From assembly GCF_000276665.1 (NCBI RefSeq), contig NW_004955460.1, positions 1,529,473 through 1,593,472 of the forward strand: a DNA stretch of 64,000 nucleotides. The letters are read 5' to 3'. This document shows, in pieces, positions 58,250 through 64,000 of the stretch. Position 1 is the stretch's first letter. Each line of letters starts with the position of its first letter. Under the pieces are notes generated by a model. The model was not told the origin of the DNA. It saw only the letters and a list, made by a program, of their open reading frames with translations, and made no database searches. The DNA is from Chinchilla lanigera. Its lineage: Eukaryota; Chordata; Mammalia; Rodentia; Chinchillidae. The translations under genes and the position numbers were made by a program.

Positions 58250-59155
58250 GCTGCTGGCTTGAGGGTCTGCTTTCTACTGAATGGCTTGGCAGCTGCCTGA
58301 GGGGGTTGGAGGAGCTCCTGGGCTGGGCTCTTTTTTGGGTCTTAGGGGTTCCTGGTTTCTCAAGGCCCTTCCTCAGGCAGTGCTGGGCTGAGGACTGGGC
58401 TGGCATTCCAACTGTGATCAGTTTTCCCTTCTCCAGCTCTGGCGCAAAGGCGGTGCCACTGCTAGGTGCAGATTGGAGTGCGGGAGCTCCTCTGAGGAAG
58501 TGATTGGGGAACTGGGATTTGATCTTGTGTTTCTCCCTGGCACTGGGGTGCAGAAGCTGATGGAGATGCATGAAAGGTGGGAGGCAGGGTGTCCTTGAGT
58601 TCAGCCTGGGGTGCAGCTGGTGTCTCCCTGGGCCGCTGGGTACAGCTTCTGTTCTCTTGAGTTTCTTTTTACTAGCAAGGAGATCTGAGCCAGGCGCTGG
58701 GGGACAGGACAAGGAGCATGGAGGAAGGAAGGAGCCCAGAATTTCTGCACCGTCTGGACTAGGCAGGCTTCTCAGGACCTCCAGGCCAAGTGCTGTGCAT
58801 ACTGGTGGCAGGGACGTTCTGTGTGCCTTGGCTCCATCCAGCAGCCTTTGGGCATCTTGGTGGATCTTTGAGGATGTCTTTGGGTCAGCATCAGCGTATG
58901 TGATTTGGAAGTAGTGGGGTCGGAGGCAATGCTTAGCCAAAGTGAAATAGGAGTGCGTGACAGGCTGGCGCAGCCTTCTGTCCCTTGTCGGTCACCGTCC
59001 TTCCTGTATGACTATCCTCCTCCATCACCCTGTCAGGGACTTGGAGTCCAGCTGACATAGTCAGACTTGGAACACATAAGAGGGTGCTTGTAGAGCCTGG
59101 ACTGTCCTGAGTTACATGTGTGGGCTGTGGGATCCCATAGGCCCAGGTTTAATTT
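58250..59155. other. GC-rich intron 2 stretch with a long chance frame
   Basis: A minus-strand frame of 238 codons (58224-58940) is open here and its 3' end runs into the B1 at 58095. It shows no known domain, is Pro/Ser-rich, and has no splice or promoter context that I can see. It is treated as non-coding. Confidence 0.5.
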
Positions 59156-59159
59156 CTTT

Positions 59160-59312
59160 TTCTTGTGCGGGAGGTTATACTTTGGATTGAACCCAGGGCC
59201 TCTGCACCCAGCTACATCCCCAGCCCTTTGTATATTTCCAGAGTCTCACTAAATTGCCCAGGCCAGACTGGACGGAGTGCTGGAATTAGGGGGCTCCACC
59301 ACCACGCCTGAC
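59160..59312 (-). mobile_element. B1-ID dimeric SINE, B1 part shortened
   Basis: Reverse ID (TTGGATTGAACCCAGGGCC, GCTACATCCCCAGCCC), then a partial reverse B1. Confidence 0.85.
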
Positions 59313-59784
59313 CCAGGCTTAATTTCTGACTCTGCTATATGACCTCAGGAGACTTTCTTACCTTCTCTGAAAGCTTTTTTTTTTTTAAACTGGGAACAAG
59401 GGAATAATAAGCTTATATGTCAAGAATGTAAAGGAATCAAAGATATAAAGGGATTGGTAGTTTGATCTCCAGGAGCTGTTGCTATTCCATATCGTAGAAT
59501 GCAAATTGGAATCCACTTACTCCGTTAGAACAGTTTCTGGGTTTTAACAATATTTCTGCTTTTCTGCGTAAGTTTTTAGATTTTAACTTTTTTTTTTGAG
59601 GCTTGAGGGGTGACACTGCCTTCCTCAGCTGCCGGGGCAAAGCTGAGTGCAGGTTGCAGGTGTTTCAGGGCATCAACTCAGCTCTTCCTTCTCACTGGCT
59701 GCCAGTCTCACCAGCAAAATGGCAATGTGAGAAACATTTATCACTTTGCTGGTAGCAGACACACAATCTAACCAAGCAGCACAT

Positions 59785-59993
59785 TTTTTTTTAAAAAAAG
59801 TTTGGTGGTGGTACTGGGGATCGAACCGATGGCGTTTGCACTGAGCTACATCCTCAGTTCTTTTTACTTTTTTGAACTTGGAGACAAGGTCTCCGTAAGT
59901 TGCTAAATTGCCCAGGCTGGGATCAAACCTGCTGTCGTCCTGCCTCAGCTTCCCCAAGAGCTAGGATGACAGACGTGTGCCACCACACTCCCG
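59785..59993 (-). mobile_element. B1-ID dimeric SINE
   Basis: Reverse ID (GGTACTGGGGATCGAACCG, GAGCTACATCCTCAG), then reverse B1 (GGAGACAAGGTCTCCGTAAG, GTCCTGCCTCAGCTTCCCC). Confidence 0.92.
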
Positions 59994-60199
59994 TTGTGGG
60001 GCACGCTTTTGATCAGTTCATCTCAGGGTCTCTCTGAAAACTTAATGGACTCCCAGAGTTGCACAGGATGGCGACGCTACCCTCACTTCATAGCCAGCCT
60101 TCCTGTCAGAGCTGGGTCAGAAGTGCGGCTGAGTACTGACATCTTAGAGCCCCCTCTAGTGCATCCTCCTTAATCCTCCTCCCGGCGCTCTGCTGTGTC

Positions 60200-60710
60200 C
60201 CTGGCTACAGACAGGATGCTGGGGGACTTCAGTGACTCGCAAAGCCCTGTGTAGTGGCGAAGCCCTGCCTTGAACCCTGGCAGCCAGACGCTGGCCCGGC
60301 ATCACCCTCTATGCAGCCCTGGGGGGTGGCCAGGAGCAGAGTTCATCAGACGGCGCTGTGATCACGGGATGAAAGGGGACGTCTGTGAACGTGTGAATAT
60401 CCTTTTGTGAACCCAGAGCACGCCTGTTTGCTCTGCGTGTCGGGGACAAGCCACCGTGCGCCCTGCTCCTGGCCCAGCTGATTTATGAGGATTCGCTCAG
60501 CTTTACCAGCTGGCGAACAACACAGAGCTTTGAACGTTTGCAGGGGAGGAAATGAGTCCACGGGCGCCGGGAGGAGGCCGATCAGGTCTGTGGGGCTGGC
60601 TGGAGGGGAATTAGTGCGGCCGGGGGAGGTTTGGACATGCAGTGCCCACATCGCTTGACCCACTTTCCAGCCAGAATTCCGAGGAATAAGAGTGAGAGAC
60701 AAGGGGTTAG
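60200..60710. promoter_or_regulatory. GC-rich candidate conserved block
   Basis: Repeat-free, with many retained CpGs (near 60240-60460 and 60560-60620), a CDX/HOX-like ATTTATGAGG at 60481 and GGAATTAGTGCGG at 60607. It sits between two SINEs. Regulatory function is inferred from composition only. Confidence 0.35.
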
Positions 60711-60841
60711 GATTTGCAGGTCAGTTCCCTATTCCATGCAGATAAAAATTGAGTAAAGAAATCTTTATTTCATGGGGAAGCTACCTGCCTTAGGTGGAAT
60801 AAGTCAGACAGATGGAAAATAAGAATATAAGGTTGCATTTG

Positions 60842-61032
60842 ATTTTTTTCTTGCGGTATTGGGGTTGAACCCAGAGCTTTTATATTGAGCTACATCTCCT
60901 CTCTGCCCCTTTTTAAATTTTCAGACGGGGTCCCACTAAATCGCTCTGTTGCCTAGGCTGGGCTTGAATTTATGCTCCTCCTGCCTCAGCCTCCCAGACG
61001 GCTGGGGTTATAGGTGTGTTTCGCCATTCTCA
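60842..61032 (-). mobile_element. B1-ID dimeric SINE
   Basis: Reverse ID (GGTATTGGGGTTGAACCCAG, GAGCTACATCTCC), then reverse B1 (CTCCTCCTGCCTCAGCCTCC). Confidence 0.9.
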
Positions 61033-61610
61033 GATGCTATCTGAGATTTTTTAACAATTAGAATGATCACATTTTATCTAACTTTTGTCACCCTGTGTGT
61101 ATTTGTGAGTCTTTTATCCCAAAGAATACATGAAACCTGCATTTAATATTTTTAAATCAAATACTATAGGGAGTCTACTTTCCTTTGACTTTTTGAAAGA
61201 CACATACAATGAAGATGTTTTTATACAATTGACTTAATGGGGCAAGATTTCTATGATCCTTCGTCAGCTTTGTGAAAACAAAAGCCACATGGCAGTAGCC
61301 AGGTGTGTGTCCAGCATACAGTGAGTAAAACTGTGGTTACCCAGAAGGACTGAAAGGGACAAGCTCTCCTTTTGCTCCCTGGTTCTGTCAACTTTCACTT
61401 TTCTTCCTTGTCTCCCATGGTCCCCTGTCCTTTGGAGGGAACAGGAACTTTCCTGGGGCCAGCACTGTATTTCAGTGGCGCAGGTGTCCGGAGCATTCTT
61501 TGAGGTTCCTCTGGGTTTGGGGAATGAGTTTGTGAAGGTGTCTGGTCTTGGGTGTCCCAGTCAGTCCTCTTGCAGCTCTGTTTGGGATAGAAGCAAAGAA
61601 AGCAGCACAG

Positions 61611-61733
61611 AGCCAGGCGTGGTGGCACACACCTGTAATCCCTGCATTAGGGAGGCTGAGACAGGAGGATCGCCATGAGTTCAAGGCCAGCCTGAGCTAT
61701 GTAGTGAGATTTTGTTTAAAAAGAAAAAAGGAG
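61611..61733 (+). mobile_element. B1 monomer
   Basis: AGCCAGGCGTGGTGGCACAC, GGGAGGCTGAGACAGGAGGA and CAAGGCCAGCCTGAGC, with a short A-rich tail. Confidence 0.93.
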
Positions 61734-61830
61734 AAGTAAAAGGGAAAGGAATGTGGGGAAACACAGGAAAAAGTGGCAGGAGAACGTTACGCTATAGATT
61801 TTTTTCTGCCTTAGAATAAAAGGGCATCTC

Positions 61831-61941
61831 GGGGGCTGCGGGTATAGCTCAATGGCATAAGAGCCTGCCTGGCAAGTGCAAGGTCCTGAGTTCGATTCCT
61901 GGTGCCAAAAAAAAAAAAAAAAGGAGAAGAAGAAGAAGAAG
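61831..61941 (+). mobile_element. ID element with (A)n(GAA)n tail
   Basis: GGGGCTGCGGGTATAGCTCA through GAGTTCGATTCCTGGTGCC, followed by an A run that turns into GAA repeats. Confidence 0.93.
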
Positions 61942-62499
61942 AAATGGACACCTCACTGCCGACAGCCAAGCAGACTGTCAAGTTGCCCGGCTCTGTGCAG
62001 GAAGTACACCCATCCCTGCTTGCAGATGAGAGAGAAATTCATGTTAATGCAATTTAAAAACACTTCTCTTTGAGAAGTTAGGGGCAGACCTGGGCTTTAG
62101 AAATTACCCCTGCATGTTGCTTGGGCTGTGAGAAAAGAGGGAGAGAGGGAAAGGATCTCGGGGTGTGGGCTGGGGCTTTTTATTGTGGGGGCTGATTCTT
62201 GTAGATTAGCTCCCCCCATGTGTTTGTCCATGGCAGTGTGCTCAGCCTGCCCGGTGCCCCAGCTCTCCAGACCAGCCAGGCATATGTGTGTCACCTGTAG
62301 CCAGACTGCAGGGCTCACGCAGCCCTCTCCAGGGCTGGGTGCACCAGGCAGCGGCTGCTGTGGGTACCACGGCACCCTGCAGAGAAGATACAGCTAAGGA
62401 ACAAGATGCTTCATCTCCTGAGCCTCAGCTTTTTCCACAGCTGTAAGATGTGCATTGCTAGGCAGTGACGTTGCACAGAAGGGGAACGGGAGGCCCTTT

Positions 62500-62663
62500 T
62501 TCTGTTTGTGGTGATTGAGCCATTAGCTGTTACACTGGGCTACACCCCCAACCCTATTTTACTTTTTTATTTTGAGACAGGCTCTTGCTACATTACTAAG
62601 TTGCCCAGGCTGGCCTGGACGTTGTGATGCTCCTGCCTGGGTCTCCCAGAGTGCTAGGATTAA
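62500..62663 (-). mobile_element. B1-ID dimeric SINE, truncated
   Basis: Reverse ID (GTGGTGATTGAGCCATTAGC, GGCTACACCCCCAACCC), then reverse B1 ending at AGTGCTAGGATTAAG. Confidence 0.88.
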
Positions 62664-62664
62664 G

Positions 62665-63365
62665 TTGTTTTCACTTTCTGACATGACTGTCCAGTTCTGC
62701 GGTTGGTAGCAAAGCCGGTGACCCATGCCCTCCTCCTGTGGAGTCCCGTGGTGGACACCATCTGCCACTGTCCTCCATCCCTTCCACTGTAGGCCACAGC
62801 GGGGCAGGCAGGATGTGCGGCTCCTCCCTACCTGTAGTGGGTGTCTTGGTCAAAGAGCATGGTTTGAGCTTGCCATGTGTGGGTGAAGCCTGCAGTAGTC
62901 CCTCCTTGTCCTTGCAGTAGTTTTATTCCTAGGGGCCATGTAAGGGCACAGTGCTGGTTTTCCAGGTAAAAAGACCCCTGCCCCTTTGCTAAAAACGCCA
63001 CTGAAAAGCATAACAAAAACAGGTAAAAGCAGGTCCCGTCACAAGCTTGGAGTTTTTCTGTTTCCTGCTGCTTGGTCGGCCTCCCTGATGGGTAATAATT
63101 GCCGAATGGTTTTCCGCAGTGGCAGAGGGGTTTTTACAGGACCAGGTGTCTTAGCTTTGATGCCACCATGAAACTGGACTTGAGCAAGTTGAGGGATGCC
63201 CCAGGCCCCAGAGCCTTTACATCTTTCCTCCCCGCGTTTTCCATGTTCTGTAGCATTTGATTCTGATTTTCGAATGACACAAGCAACCCTCACTCAATGT
63301 AGAAAATCTGAAAAACGTTGAAAAACATTGCAAAGACAAATAAAAGTCACCCTTTAAAAAATAGA
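62665..63365. other. Intron 2 stretch without firm features
   Basis: No exon or transposon was recognised. Confidence 0.4.
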
Positions 63366-63369
63366 TTGT

Positions 63370-63468
63370 GGGGCTGGGGATATAGCTCAGTGGCATAAGC
63401 ACCTGCCTGGCAAGCACAAGGTCATGAGTTCGATCCCCGATACCACAAAAAAAAAAAAAAAAAAAAAA
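63370..63468 (+). mobile_element. ID element (young)
   Basis: A near-consensus body (GGGGCTGGGGATATAGCTCA, GAGTTCGATCCCCGATACC) and an A tail of about 20. Confidence 0.96.
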
Positions 63469-63471
63469 GGT

Positions 63472-63530
63472 TGTGGTGCTGGGGACTGAGCCCAAGTCCT
63501 TTGCATAGAGCTACCTTGCCAGTTCTTTTT
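63472..63530 (-). mobile_element. ID fragment
   Basis: GGTGCTGGGGACTGAGCCCAAG and AGAGCTACCTTGCCAG are a reverse ID directly facing the previous one. Confidence 0.75.
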
Positions 63531-63531
63531 C

Positions 63532-63551
63532 TCTCTCTCTCTCTCTCTCTG
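63532..63551. repeat. (CT)n tract
   Basis: About ten CT units. Confidence 0.92.
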
Positions 63552-63553
63552 TC

Positions 63554-63695
63554 GTCTTTTTGAGACAGGGTCTCGCTATGCAGTTCAGGCTGGCCTTGAG
63601 CTCACTTTGTAACCCAGGCTGGTCTCAAACTCACAACGATCCTCCTGCCTCAGCCTCCTGAGTGCTGGGATTATAGGTGTGCTCCACCAGGCCTG
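63554..63695 (-). mobile_element. B1 monomer
   Basis: GAGACAGGGTCTCGCTATGC, the doubled CAGGCTGG block and CCTCCTGCCTCAGCCTCC, as in the other monomers. Confidence 0.94.
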
Positions 63696-63715
63696 GCTGT
63701 CTTTTCTTTTTTAAC

Positions 63716-63795
63716 TTTTTTTCTTGAGACAAATTCTCACTAAGTTGCCTAGAGTGGTCTACACTTGTGATCCCTCTGCCTCAGCATCTAATATT
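63716..63795 (-). mobile_element. B1 fragment, eroded
   Basis: CTTGAGACAAATTCTCACTAAG and CCCTCTGCCTCAGCATC are an older reverse B1 next to the younger one. Confidence 0.7.
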
Positions 63796-64000
63796 TTTGT
63801 ATTTTTCCTTCTGGTCTTTCTCCTACACACACTGCTTAAACATAATGACATGAGAGTTGAGTTGGCATTTTAATGTGCGCCTCCTGCTCAGGTCTCTTCC
63901 TAGGAAAGGTTTTTTTCAAGATTGTGAAGATTTTTCTTAGGGTGGAAGTTCTTCCTCTTACAGAAAGCAGAAGGTACATTTGGTAATCCTGTGACACGAC

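Larger units (their letters stand above)
13404..64000 (+). other. GLI3: GLI3 intron 2, 5' part
   Basis: Everything right of the donor is non-coding and full of repeats, and exon 3 was not seen, so intron 2 is at least 50.6 kb. That fits the very long second intron of GLI3 in other mammals. Introns of GLI3 are known from published work to hold conserved non-coding elements that drive tissue-specific expression; candidate blocks are listed separately. Confidence 0.85.

Noticed and set aside
14925..63468. ID bodies as tRNA genes
   Set aside because: They keep A/B-box-like words but have A tails and target duplications and do not form a proper cloverleaf, so they are SINEs.
13404..64000. GLI3 exon 3
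   Set aside because: I scanned for the expected continuation of the GLI3 protein after residue 41 and saw none, consistent with a second intron longer than this window.
1..64000. CRISPR arrays, phage, plasmid or bacterial operon features
   Set aside because: The tandem repeats present are microsatellites, and the composition, splice sites and SINEs are those of a rodent nuclear genome.

Overview
The window is mammalian nuclear DNA from a rodent. It carries the 5' end of one protein-coding gene, the Hedgehog-pathway transcription factor GLI3, read on the + strand. The gene call rests on one coding exon (13280-13403). Its 41 codons match the N-terminus of GLI3 as I remember it, with a strong Kozak context, an in-frame upstream stop and a GT donor in phase 1. 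A CpG island at the left edge (about 1-570) with a splice donor at 66 is best read as the 3' end of the non-coding first exon. On this reading the window is the end of exon 1, about 13.2 kb of intron 1, exon 2, and about 50.6 kb of intron 2, which runs off the right edge. I did not see exon 3.

The repeats show the organism type. There are many ID elements (tRNA-derived SINEs), B1-ID dimers, 7SL-derived B1 monomers with a characteristic internal duplication, MaLR-type LTRs and old L1 pieces. I saw no B2 or B4 SINEs of the mouse/rat type. This suggests a rodent outside Muridae, for example the beaver, squirrel or cavy side of the tree; the species cannot be named from this alone.

Layout: CpG island and exon 1 (1-570); almost SINE-free intron 1 (570-13238); exon 2 (13239-13403); SINE-rich start of intron 2 (14.7-17.3 kb); a mixed, older-repeat stretch (17.3-22.4 kb); a repeat-free block of about 1.3 kb rich in homeodomain, GATA and SOX-like words (22.74-24.05 kb), the best enhancer candidate here; LTR, L1 and simple repeats (26-34 kb); dense SINEs to 49 kb, interrupted by a second clean block near 44.1-44.5 kb; L1 and unclassified repeats to 58 kb; then a SINE-dense right end with a GC-rich clean block near 60.2-60.7 kb.

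There is no operon, CRISPR array or complete second gene. Apart from exon 2, the open reading frames look like chance frames or repeat fragments. I found nothing that I can honestly call a new biological system. The points most worth checking are the overlapping upstream ORF and twin splice acceptors at exon 2, the candidate intronic enhancers, a possible extra exon in intron 1, and an inverted B1 pair able to form a long RNA hairpin.
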